Origin: Methanoregula sp.
GTDB lineage: Archaea; Halobacteriota; Methanomicrobia; Methanomicrobiales; Methanospirillaceae
Assembly (NCBI GenBank): GCA_003154335.1
Contig: PMDE01000092.1
Span: 1 to 13,570 of the forward strand
Reading direction: 5' to 3'
DNA length: 13,570 nt
Shown here: piece after piece, positions 1 through 7,174 of the stretch
Layout: the number at the start of each line of letters is the position of its first letter
Position numbering within the stretch: position 1 is the stretch's first letter
Translations under genes and position numbers: made by a program
The notes under the pieces: model-generated
Told to the model about the DNA's origin: nothing
The model's database searches: none
Seen by the model: only the letters and a program-made list of their open reading frames with translations

Positions 1-995
1 GCGAGGATGATGACCTGGAACCCATAGTTATGCATAATGACTTCCTTGTCCACACCGATTGCCTTGAGGATCCCGATCTGGCGGCGGCTGTTGAGGGTTT
101 TGATAGTGATGACGATGAACAGGACAACTGTCGTGATGATAATACTCACGATGAGGGAGACAAGGTTTATGATGGCAAAACTCTGGAGCGCCCTGCCCAG
201 GCTCTTTGAGAGCAGGTCAGCGGTAGTCTGGACCTTGGCCGTAACCCCGTACTGGATCAGCTCGTTTTTAATGAAGGTCTCGGAATAGCCGGGTTTTGCT
301 TTAACGGTGATATAATCCGCATTATCAATCGCCGTTGGGTCCACCAGTGCCATATCCGTTATGGTCACGTAGACCGTGCTGTCCGCCTGGCTCCAGCCGG
401 TGAAGAATATCCCTTTTACCCGGTAATCTTTCGTATAGCCGTTTCCGTACTCGATGGTGATCGAGTCCCCGACCCGCACCCCGCCGAGAGAGGGCTGGAA
501 CTCGTCCTCCTGGCGGACAGAAGCGTCTCCCGCCACCGGCTTTCCAATGATGACTTCCCCTGTATCGGCTTGACCAAGGTAGCTGCCGGCGATCATCTTT
601 GTATAAAGCGGGGAAACATCCTTCTCGTCATTGGGCGATATAGCCCGCACCGCAACCCCGAGAATTCGTTGGCGGTACTTGAGGGTAGCCCCCTTGGTAA
701 AATGGGGAGTTGCCCGTTCCACGCCGGGCATACCGTTAATGAGATCGAGAGTTGCGCCGAGATCAGATACATACTGGTCCCCGGACTTCGGGCTGACAAG
801 CACATTTCCGACTTCGTAATCCACGACCTGCTTGGTGATGCTCTGGCCGATCCCGTTGAAGAGGGCCGGTAAGAAAATCATGTTGGTAAAGCACATCCCG
901 ACTATCAGGATAGTCAGGATTACGCTCGATCTGCTTCCCCGCTGGAGAGACCGCAGGGCAAGCAGGAACGCTACCTTCAGCTCTTTTTTACCCAT
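1..995 (-). CDS. FtsX/MacB-type ABC transporter permease, C-terminus beyond the left edge
   Basis: The reading frame stays open from an ATG at 995 to the window edge (331 codons), so the C-terminus is missing. It begins with a basic stretch (MGKKELKVAFLLALRSLQRG), then a hydrophobic segment at about residues 25-45, then a long extracytoplasmic domain (about 50-250) of the MacB periplasmic-core type with the fold-typical phrases GEVIIGKPVA and VGDSITIEYG. A second membrane segment lies at about 272-298, followed by the FtsX-family cytoplasmic signature RRQIGILKAIGVDKEVI (305-321), which in this family contacts the ATPase. The last membrane helices would lie outside the window. The start overlaps the end of the CARDB-like gene by 19 nt, which suggests translational coupling. 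Such permeases pair with an ATP-binding subunit; substrate is unknown, with lipoprotein or lipid handling, efflux, or mechanical signalling possible. The family call is firm and the role is inferred. Confidence 0.88.
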   Translation of the reverse strand, partial: MGKKELKVAFLLALRSLQRGSRSSVILTILIVGMCFTNMIFLPALFNGIGQSITKQVVDYEVGNVLVSPKSGDQYVSDLGATLDLINGMPGVERATPHFTKGATLKYRQRILGVAVRAISPNDEKDVSPLYTKMIAGSYLGQADTGEVIIGKPVAGDASVRQEDEFQPSLGGVRVGDSITIEYGNGYTKDYRVKGIFFTGWSQADSTVYVTITDMALVDPTAIDNADYITVKAKPGYSETFIKNELIQYGVTAKVQTTADLLSKSLGRALQSFAIINLVSLIVSIIITTVVLFIVITIKTLNSRRQIGILKAIGVDKEVIMHNYGFQVIIL

Positions 996-2299
996 GGGAG
1001 TTTTCCGTCCCCGTTTCTTTTCGGTAAGTACCAGTACCGGTATGCAATGAACCCCAGTATCGCAAGGATAATGAGAACGAGGATGATGGTCCCCGTCATA
1101 TCTGCTGCCGGCACCCGGAGGTTCATCTGCCGGGTCTGGGTGTGTGTCCCCATATCATCCGTATAGGTAATGGTAAGGTTGTAAGGATAGTTGCCGGATT
1201 TTGCACCTTCCAGTAAAAATAAAGCGGGGGCATCGTTGCCTGGTTGGATTTTACCGATGAAGGACTCTTTTGTCCCTTCAGTGGGAAGGTCAACCTTTGC
1301 AGAGACCTGTTTTGCCTCACCTGTTCCGGTATTTTCGATCCTGACCGTGAGATCAAACGGGGTATTTTCCAAAAGCCGGGGAGGATTGGTATCCACCGAT
1401 ACAAACCCCAGTTCGGCAACGCCCTTCATCATCAAATCGATTCCGGTCACCTGGGTACGTTCCGACCCGTCTATTGCATTATAACTGATGGTTACTGGTA
1501 CCCTGACAAGGCCGGCCTGGGTTTTTTTGTCCGATAGGAATGCCAGGTCTATCGTCTTTTGACCCCCTGCCGAAATAGATCCCAGATGATAGGAGTCAGA
1601 AATCTTCGGAGCTACCGTTCCACTTACGTTTTCAATCCTTAGGATAACATCATCAGCAAGGGTCTGTCCGGCGTTACTGACGGTAAGAGTTACCGGGATC
1701 TCATCTCCCGGGTTTACGCTGCCATTCAGAGAACTGCCCATGATGAGGATGGCCTGCCTCTCTATTCCTACGGCAGTGTTAACGTTTACCGGGACAGGAT
1801 ACCGGGTGCTTGTGCCACCACTGGTATCAATCCATACTTCCGGAAAGTACATCCCGTTTTTTGGAGGTGCCTGGATAGAAAATGTCAGCTGGATGGATTG
1901 TCCGGGACCGATCTCCCCTACCCGCTGAAAATCATTGCTCAGGACAATAATGCCATTGCCCTCGAGCTTGACATTTTCAATATTGACATTGATGTCCGTG
2001 ACTTTGGTAGTTGTTGCATCTGTTGTAGTTATTCCGGTATTTTCCTTGAGAGTCGCACTCGAAGCGGTATTTTTTACCGTAATCGTGATAGTCCCTAAAC
2101 TGTCCGGCATCAGCACTGACGGGGAAACTTTAAAGTCGGTAATCGTTACAGTGGGCTCATCTGCTGCTGAAGCAGGCACGGCCAATACTGCCAGAATGAG
2201 TAGCCCGATGAATATACCCGGATAAAGGGATACCCGGAACATTGATGGATTCTTTGTTATCTTCCTTTTGTTTGGACCTGATGACACGGAAAAAGTCAT
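977..2299 (-). CDS. Secreted, C-terminally anchored protein with CARDB/COG1361-like repeats
   Basis: This 440-residue protein has an N-terminal hydrophobic export signal at about residues 23-45 ending in a likely signal-peptidase site (ASA at 43-45). Its long body is rich in beta strands, and a single C-terminal membrane helix at about 402-420 is followed by a basic tail, so the body should face outward. The body looks like three related Ig-like repeats beginning near residues 50, 190 and 295, each with phrases such as VTLTVSNAGQ and LTVRIENTGTGEAKQV, typical of CARDB/COG1361 'S-layer-like' domains. The chosen ATG has GGAG (2308-2311) 8 nt upstream. A second ATG at 2242 would give a shorter, more conventional signal peptide but lacks a visible Shine-Dalgarno site. 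It lies directly upstream of and overlaps the permease gene, so it is probably an extracellular accessory or ligand-binding subunit of that transporter (inference). Confidence 0.82.
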   Translation of the reverse strand: MTFSVSSGPNKRKITKNPSMFRVSLYPGIFIGLLILAVLAVPASAADEPTVTITDFKVSPSVLMPDSLGTITITVKNTASSATLKENTGITTTDATTTKVTDINVNIENVKLEGNGIIVLSNDFQRVGEIGPGQSIQLTFSIQAPPKNGMYFPEVWIDTSGGTSTRYPVPVNVNTAVGIERQAILIMGSSLNGSVNPGDEIPVTLTVSNAGQTLADDVILRIENVSGTVAPKISDSYHLGSISAGGQKTIDLAFLSDKKTQAGLVRVPVTISYNAIDGSERTQVTGIDLMMKGVAELGFVSVDTNPPRLLENTPFDLTVRIENTGTGEAKQVSAKVDLPTEGTKESFIGKIQPGNDAPALFLLEGAKSGNYPYNLTITYTDDMGTHTQTRQMNLRVPAADMTGTIILVLIILAILGFIAYRYWYLPKRNGDGKLPWVKKS

Positions 2300-2307
2300 G
2301 CTCGAAA

Positions 2308-2311
2308 CTCC
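2308..2311 (-). promoter_or_regulatory. Ribosome binding site of the CARDB-like gene
   Basis: GGAG on the minus strand, 8 nt before the ATG at 2299. It favours this start over the in-frame ATG at 2242. Confidence 0.5.
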
Positions 2312-2335
2312 GAACGGCGAAAACGCCGGATTTTG

Positions 2336-2343
2336 TAGTATAA
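2336..2343 (-). promoter_or_regulatory. Candidate TATA box for the CARDB-like gene/permease operon
   Basis: On the minus strand this reads TTATACTA. A start site about 25 nt downstream would fall near 2312, leaving a short leader before the ATG at 2299 that could hold the GGAG site. It sits at the edge of the dyad region, so a bound repressor could block it. Prediction from sequence only. Confidence 0.35.
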
Positions 2344-2364
2344 GATAGATTACCTCAAGTTATT

Positions 2365-2385
2365 AAACTTACCATGGGTAACTTA
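2365..2385. promoter_or_regulatory. Candidate TetR operator in the divergent promoter region
   Basis: The core TTACC-ATG-GGTAA (2369-2381) is a 5-bp inverted repeat around a 3-nt centre. Extending it to 9-nt arms keeps 7 of 9 pairs. A second outer pair, TAAGATA (2341-2347) and TATCTTA (2399-2405), is centred within 2 nt of the same point. Further TTACC copies occur at 2350-2354 and 2389-2393. The site lies between the TATA-like boxes of the two divergent genes, the usual arrangement for a TetR-family repressor controlling itself and its neighbour. Binding is inferred. Confidence 0.5.
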
Positions 2386-2402
2386 ATATTACCAGGAGTA
2401 TC

Positions 2403-2413
2403 TTATTATAAAA
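2403..2413 (+). promoter_or_regulatory. Candidate TATA box for the TetR gene
   Basis: TTATTATAAAA is a good archaeal TATA-like element. Transcription would start near 2434, about 20 nt before the ATG at 2454. It directly abuts the outer dyad arm at 2399-2405. Confidence 0.45.
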
Positions 2414-2453
2414 GCGGATTTTCTTACTCAAAAGCGATCCGGATGTTTTTTTT

Positions 2454-3032
2454 ATGCCACGCATTATTCAGGAATACCGGGAAGAGGTCGGGAAAAAAAT
2501 TGTCGAAGCCGCGTATATTCATTTCCTTCAGAAAGGTTATCATAGCACGACAATGAGTGATATTGCCAGGAGCCTTGGTGTCACAAAACCTGCACTCTAC
2601 CAGTATTTTTCCGGTAAGGAGGACCTTTACGCGGCGGTTGCTGAACACGGCCGCCAGGAACTGGCTGCAATTCTGGAACGGTCCTTTAGTAAAAGGGATT
2701 TGAAAAGCGGGAGTGAGGTTCTTTTCGATACACTTGCACGGCATGTACCCCAGTTCAACAGCCTGTATTCCGAGATGATGATGCTCGCTATGCATAACGA
2801 ACAGATCCGGAACCTCCTCCGGGAAGATCGTATCGAGGATATCCGTGTCGTTGAGCGTTTTATTTCGCGACAGCAGGAGAGCGGACTGGTCTCCGGCCAC
2901 CTCAATTCCCGCGTACTTGCCATCGCCTGCGATGCCCTTATTAATGGCCTCCTAATCGATATCATGGCAGGGATGGACAAAGAGGAAGCCAAGAAGATCT
3001 GGATAGCTGCCGTCACCCGACTGACTGAATAA
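2454..3032 (+). CDS. TetR/AcrR-family transcriptional regulator
   Basis: A 192-residue protein, the usual length for the family. Residues 10-58 form the TetR DNA-binding domain: a first helix with IVEAAYIHFLQKG (16-28), then TTMSDIARSLGVTKPALYQYF (32-52), which is the classic helix-turn-helix, followed by GKEDLY (54-59). The remaining residues are an alpha-helical ligand-binding and dimerisation region with no recognisable specificity. It is the only plus-strand gene in the window, diverges from the CARDB-like/permease pair across 154 nt, and probably represses that pair and itself through the dyad at 2365-2385 (inference). The inducer is unknown. No strong Shine-Dalgarno site is visible before the ATG; the short predicted leader is T-rich. 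Confidence 0.93.
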   Translation: MPRIIQEYREEVGKKIVEAAYIHFLQKGYHSTTMSDIARSLGVTKPALYQYFSGKEDLYAAVAEHGRQELAAILERSFSKRDLKSGSEVLFDTLARHVPQFNSLYSEMMMLAMHNEQIRNLLREDRIEDIRVVERFISRQQESGLVSGHLNSRVLAIACDALINGLLIDIMAGMDKEEAKKIWIAAVTRLTE

Positions 3033-3040
3033 TAGATCTC

Positions 3041-3055
3041 TTTTTGTATTTTTTT
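3041..3055 (+). terminator. T-rich terminator after the TetR gene
   Basis: Two runs of T (3041-3045 and 3049-3055) begin 9 nt after the TetR stop, matching archaeal intrinsic termination at oligo-T. The 71-nt space to the converging gltX stop also holds an AT-rich near-palindrome (about 3091-3103) that might help end the opposing transcript, but that is weak. Confidence 0.5.
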
Positions 3056-3103
3056 GAAGCCCGGTCTGGCAATAGATGAGACCCGAGGGATATTTTTAAA
3101 ATA

Positions 3104-4795
3104 TTATTTATGGGTAAAATAGGCCCTTACACCTGATTCATTAACCGAATCGATCTTCGCAAATCCGACCCGCTCAAACTGGACAACATGTCCCAGTTCA
3201 TTTTTCACCATCGGTTCGCAGGCGCCGGTAATTTCCCCTGACTGCGTAAGAAGGGTGCAGGGAACAGCGCACTCTTCCGGGAGCCACTGGATAATATGCG
3301 CCTTTGCCGCCCGGGCTTTTTCAAGCGAATCCCCGGCATAGGAAAACGAGGGTACACCTCCTTCCCAGGTGAGATTAACGTTGAAGAGATCTTTTAACCG
3401 GATCATCACGGATTCAGGGGTAATTTCACTTCTCGGGACCATCGCAGTTCCTTTGAACTCCAGCGTCCGGGTGCCGCGTGCGGGATCTCCCGGGTGGAGC
3501 ATCGCATGGGCGTTATGATCCGGGGCTCCCGGGATGGTCAGGGTCAGAGGATCCGGAACGAAGAAATATCGGTTTGCTATGGGATCAACAATCTTTTTGT
3601 TTTCTGCATACAGGTTGTCCCACGAAAATGAGATATCGGTATCCCCAATCCCGATCGCGAGCACTGCATTCTTTACTGCATCAGGACTGATTCCCCGCCG
3701 TGCAAGAGCACGGAGTGTCCCGAGCCGGATATCATCCCAGCCGGTATACGTACCTTCCTGGATACCGAGACGCATCTGGGACGTCGAAAGGACCACCCCC
3801 TCAATTCCCATCCTGCCATAGTGCCGGTAAACCGGCACTTTCCAGCCGAAATGATCATAAATATAGCGTTGTCTCCGGGTATTTGCAATATGATCCTTAC
3901 CCCGGATCACATGAGTTATCCCAAGAAGGTGATCGTCGGCAACTACGGAGAAATTCATGAGAGGATAGACGTGTGCGGAAACCTTCGGATGCGGGGGGGA
4001 ATCAAGTATGCGAAAGACCGGGAAGTCGCGCATTGCCGGATCAGGATTGTCAAGATCGGTCTTAACTCTCACCGTCGCCTCCCCTTCCTTAAACGTACGG
4101 TCGAGCATGAGACCCCAGAGTTTGAGATTTTTCGCTACAGGTTCATCCCTGCACGGGCAGGCACATTTTGCCTGTTTGAGCGCACGGAAGCGTTCATTAT
4201 TGCACGTGCACACATAAGCCCCGCCCCGCTCTATCAGTTGTTTGCAGAGATCATAATAAAGGGACAGGCGATCGCTTTGCGTGACCGTCTCGGTGATACC
4301 CAGCCCAAGCCACACAATATCTTCCCTGACCATATCGTATGCATCGGGATCGACACGTTTCGGGTCGGTATCCTCAATCCGAAGCAGGTACCTGCCGCCA
4401 TACTGTTTTACGTATGCATCGTTCAGAACCGCTGCACGGGCATGCCCGATATGAAGAGGGCCTGAAGGATTGGGCGCAAACCGCATCACCACGCCCTGAT
4501 CAGCACATTCGAGTTCGGGAAGGCCTTTCCTGTGCTCATGTTTTGCAAAGATGGCATTATAGAGATCGGGAGCCAGTATCTGTAATTTTTTCACCCGTTC
4601 ATCGGGAGATAAGGATGCAACATCGTCAATTGCCTCCTTTGCAAGAGCTGTAACTTCCTTTGCCCTCGCGCGAAATTCCGGGTGAGCGCTCATGACCATG
4701 CCGGTGACAGCTCCGGCCTGCGGCACACCCCCATGTTTCACCGCATTCTGAAGTGCACAGAGAAAAATGGCTTCCTTTGGGCCGTCCCCTGTCAT
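3104..4795 (-). CDS. gltX: Glutamyl-tRNA synthetase, archaeal type
   Basis: Class I aminoacyl-tRNA synthetase that charges tRNA with glutamate in the cytoplasm; 563 residues, normal for the archaeal family. An N-terminal helical extension (about 1-90) is typical of archaeal GluRS. The catalytic domain has PNPSGPLHIGH with the HIGH motif at 115-118, RIEDTDP (139-145), and the KMSKS-equivalent in LSTSQM (336-341), the archaeal form. A Cys cluster (C196, C198, C211, C213, C215) lies in the insertion region and may bind zinc. The C-terminal third is the beta-barrel anticodon-binding domain of the GlnRS-like type. Archaea generally lack GlnRS, so this enzyme is probably non-discriminating and also makes Glu-tRNA(Gln) for GatDE (established for the group, not visible here). 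It starts one base after the prenyl synthase stop (TAG-G-ATG), with GGAG upstream, and is the last gene of the operon. Confidence 0.96.
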   Translation of the reverse strand: MTGDGPKEAIFLCALQNAVKHGGVPQAGAVTGMVMSAHPEFRARAKEVTALAKEAIDDVASLSPDERVKKLQILAPDLYNAIFAKHEHRKGLPELECADQGVVMRFAPNPSGPLHIGHARAAVLNDAYVKQYGGRYLLRIEDTDPKRVDPDAYDMVREDIVWLGLGITETVTQSDRLSLYYDLCKQLIERGGAYVCTCNNERFRALKQAKCACPCRDEPVAKNLKLWGLMLDRTFKEGEATVRVKTDLDNPDPAMRDFPVFRILDSPPHPKVSAHVYPLMNFSVVADDHLLGITHVIRGKDHIANTRRQRYIYDHFGWKVPVYRHYGRMGIEGVVLSTSQMRLGIQEGTYTGWDDIRLGTLRALARRGISPDAVKNAVLAIGIGDTDISFSWDNLYAENKKIVDPIANRYFFVPDPLTLTIPGAPDHNAHAMLHPGDPARGTRTLEFKGTAMVPRSEITPESVMIRLKDLFNVNLTWEGGVPSFSYAGDSLEKARAAKAHIIQWLPEECAVPCTLLTQSGEITGACEPMVKNELGHVVQFERVGFAKIDSVNESGVRAYFTHK

Positions 4796-4796
4796 C

Positions 4797-5762
4797 CTAA
4801 TAGCTCCGGGTCACAAAAAATTCGCCGATTTCCATTAAAAGCTGGCGTTCTTTTGACGGGGGAAGCAGGGAAAGGTGTTTATTACTGACCGCTACCAGAT
4901 CATGGGCAAATGATTTGACATCCGCGATGATTCCTCCATCATTCAGTTCTTTGATCGCACCGTCAATCTCTTCGTCCGTCAGGTCTCGTTTGTATTTCTG
5001 CAGATCGATACCCTTTTCACGTGCCTTGATCATTATCAGGGTCTGTTTTCCTTCCCTTAGATCAGACGCACGGTCTTTGCCGCTTTTTTCTGCCGGGGTC
5101 AAGAGATCGATGAGATCATCCTGGATCTGGAATGCTATCCCGGTATTCAACCCAAAGAGATAGAGGGCTTTTGCCTGCTGGGGCGAACTGCCCGCGAGGA
5201 TTGCACCGATACCTGCTGCTGCTGCGTAAAGGACCCCGGTTTTTTTCTTCACCATTTCCAGGTATTCATACTCGTCGACATCATTCCTCTTGGCAAAAGA
5301 CATATCCAGATGCTGCCCCTCGCATATATCAGCGCAAGCACGGGAAAGCATGGACACTGCCCGGACTTTTGCCGTATCGCTGGCTTTTGCCATGCAGATA
5401 AATTCAAAGGCACGTGCATACAGGACGTCACCTGCAAGGATGCCGGTTGGCATATCCCATTTTGTATGCACCGTCTGCACACCCCGCCTCAGGGTATCGC
5501 CATCCATGATATCGTCATGGATAAGCGTAAACGTATGCGTAAGCTCCAGCGCAAGTGCTGCCTGTATAATATCCTGGGAACTTCCCCGTTTTACTGCATC
5601 GGCTGAAAGCATGACGACTGCAGGGCGGAGCCGCTTGCCCCCGGCAGTGAGAAGGTGGGCACTGGCTTTGTTCAGTTCCCCGACCCTGTCAACAAAATAC
5701 CGGTCGATCATCAAGTCGATCTCTTTTGCCACCGATTCCAGGTACGGTAAAAGTTCTGACAT
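4797..5762 (-). CDS. idsA: Short-chain trans-prenyl diphosphate synthase (GGPP synthase)
   Basis: Condenses IPP with allylic diphosphates in the cytoplasm to farnesyl and geranylgeranyl diphosphate for archaeal ether lipids. The 321 residues match the family. The first Asp-rich motif is HDDIMD (82-87) and the second QDDLIDL (214-220); GGKRLRP (41-47) binds the diphosphate, and KTGVLYA (174-180) is also conserved. F78, five residues before the first Asp motif, is the position that limits chain length in archaeal type I enzymes, where Phe suggests C20 product (established principle; product inferred here). It lies 16 nt after RNase J and one nt before gltX, and shares the operon with mevalonate kinase, IPK and IPP isomerase. 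A farnesyl/geranylgeranyl bifunctional enzyme is equally possible. Confidence 0.94.
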   Translation of the reverse strand: MSELLPYLESVAKEIDLMIDRYFVDRVGELNKASAHLLTAGGKRLRPAVVMLSADAVKRGSSQDIIQAALALELTHTFTLIHDDIMDGDTLRRGVQTVHTKWDMPTGILAGDVLYARAFEFICMAKASDTAKVRAVSMLSRACADICEGQHLDMSFAKRNDVDEYEYLEMVKKKTGVLYAAAAGIGAILAGSSPQQAKALYLFGLNTGIAFQIQDDLIDLLTPAEKSGKDRASDLREGKQTLIMIKAREKGIDLQKYKRDLTDEEIDGAIKELNDGGIIADVKSFAHDLVAVSNKHLSLLPPSKERQLLMEIGEFFVTRSY

Positions 5763-5778
5763 TTCCTGATTCCTCTCG

Positions 5779-7116
5779 TTATTTTAAAATGAGACGCTGC
5801 CCGTTCTTCATCATGTGGACGGTGGAATGGATCGTATAGCCAAGCTCTGATGCAAAATCTGTATACCCGGCGGTCATCTTCAGGTGGCCGTGAGCAGGAA
5901 TGATATGCTGGGGGTTTAAGAGGTGGATGAACTCGTAATGGTCTTCGCGATATGCATGCCCACTGACGTGGAGATCTTCAAATATACGCGAGCCGGCCAT
6001 CCTGAGATGCTGCTCGATCTTGTAGCGTTGTCCAAAATTCATGGGGTTCGGGATGACATTTGCCGAGAAAAGGACTTTATCGCCTTTCGTCAGCTGATAC
6101 GGTGTATCACCGAGTGCAACGCGGGTAAGAATGGACCCGGGTTCACCCTGGTGCCCGGTAACGATCGGGACAAACTTATCCTTTCCTGCCTTCATCATAC
6201 GGCGCATCGTCCTGTCAACAGTCCGACGGTTCCCAAAAACGCTGGTTGTCTCAGGGAACGAAACGAGCTTCATCTGCTCTGCAGTGACCGAATATTTCTC
6301 CATCGAGCGCCCGAGCAGCACGGGTTTTCTGCCGATTTCATGGGCACATTCTGCTATCGTCTTGACACGGGCAATATGGGACGAGAATGTGGATACGATA
6401 ATCGCATTCTTGTCATCCTCAAAACTGGTAATAACGTCCCGGACGAGATCCTTTGCAATTCGTTCGCTCGGACACCTGCCCGGTCGGTCAATATAAGTAC
6501 ACTCCACAATCAGTGCAATTACTCCTTCCTTGCCGATCTGCTGGAGTCGTGCAAAATCAGGAGGCTCCCCGATAACAGGTGTGCGGTCAAGCTTAAAGTC
6601 GCATGCATACACTATTGCCCCTTCTGGGGTATGCAGCACCGGAGTGACTGTATCAATAATCGAATGCTGGGTACGTACGAATTCCAGCACGAGATTCTGG
6701 GAGAGTGTGTACCTCTGCCCGGACCTGAGAGCAAAGAGCTTGTTGTTTACGCCAAACTTTTGTTCTCCGGAGATCTGCTGCCGGATCAACTCAGTGGCGT
6801 ACGGGGTGGCGATGATGGGAGCATTATACCGGTGAGCCAGTTTCGGGATCGCACCGATATGGTCAAGGTGCCCATGTGAGCAGACAATCGCCTTTACGGT
6901 CCCTTCGACCGAATTCATCATCGTATCATCTGGTATCGCCTTGATCTTGATCAGATCAAGGGAGTGCATATTTTCGATCTCCGCATCTTCGTGGATCATT
7001 ACCTGGTCCAGACGGAGTCCCATATCAAATATGACAATTTCCTTTCCGCAGCGGACGGCGGTCATATTCCGCCCGACCTCGTCATATCCGCCCACTGCAA
7101 TAATTTCAATATCCAT
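5779..7116 (-). CDS. rnj: Ribonuclease J, archaeal (metallo-beta-lactamase/beta-CASP)
   Basis: A predicted 5'-to-3' exoribonuclease that degrades or matures RNA in the cytoplasm. The beta-lactamase core carries HGHLDH (81-86, two-zinc motif), H151 in RTQHS, and D173 in ACDFK. The beta-CASP part has STFSSHIARV (242-251), TGHQGEPGS (320-328), HVSGHA (383-388) and PAHGH (407-411). At 445 residues it ends soon after the last metal ligand and lacks the C-terminal domain of bacterial RNase J, as usual in archaea. The start has the strong site AGGAG at 7124-7128, 7 nt before ATG. It sits between IPP isomerase and GGPP synthase; I infer genomic co-location rather than a role in isoprenoid chemistry. 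The 58-nt gap upstream may hold its own promoter. It is not a CPSF-type enzyme, since no N-terminal KH domains are present. Confidence 0.94.
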   Translation of the reverse strand: MDIEIIAVGGYDEVGRNMTAVRCGKEIVIFDMGLRLDQVMIHEDAEIENMHSLDLIKIKAIPDDTMMNSVEGTVKAIVCSHGHLDHIGAIPKLAHRYNAPIIATPYATELIRQQISGEQKFGVNNKLFALRSGQRYTLSQNLVLEFVRTQHSIIDTVTPVLHTPEGAIVYACDFKLDRTPVIGEPPDFARLQQIGKEGVIALIVECTYIDRPGRCPSERIAKDLVRDVITSFEDDKNAIIVSTFSSHIARVKTIAECAHEIGRKPVLLGRSMEKYSVTAEQMKLVSFPETTSVFGNRRTVDRTMRRMMKAGKDKFVPIVTGHQGEPGSILTRVALGDTPYQLTKGDKVLFSANVIPNPMNFGQRYKIEQHLRMAGSRIFEDLHVSGHAYREDHYEFIHLLNPQHIIPAHGHLKMTAGYTDFASELGYTIHSTVHMMKNGQRLILK

Positions 7117-7150
7117 GTTTTATCTCCTTTTTTTCGTTAGAGTATTTTTG

Positions 7151-7160
7151 TTTAATATTC
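7151..7160 (-). promoter_or_regulatory. Candidate internal promoter before RNase J
   Basis: The IPP isomerase to RNase J gap (7117-7174) is AT-rich, and the minus strand reads GAATATTAAA at this spot, resembling a TATA box. A start site about 25 nt downstream would be near 7130, just before the AGGAG site at 7124-7128. It is the largest gap inside the mevalonate block. Prediction only. Confidence 0.3.
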
Positions 7161-7174
7161 GGCGGTTTTTCATT

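Noticed and set aside
2424..2900. Minus-strand open frame of 158 codons opposite the TetR gene
   Set aside because: Antisense to a clear TetR helix-turn-helix protein and running through its promoter region; no recognisable features.
3821..4465. Plus-strand open frame of 214 codons opposite gltX
   Set aside because: Fully antisense to the well-supported GluRS gene, with no family resemblance.
5923..6879. Long plus-strand open frame (318 codons) opposite RNase J
   Set aside because: It lies wholly antisense to a gene with all RNase J motifs, shows no recognisable domain, and has no promoter or ribosome site. It is a by-product of codon usage.
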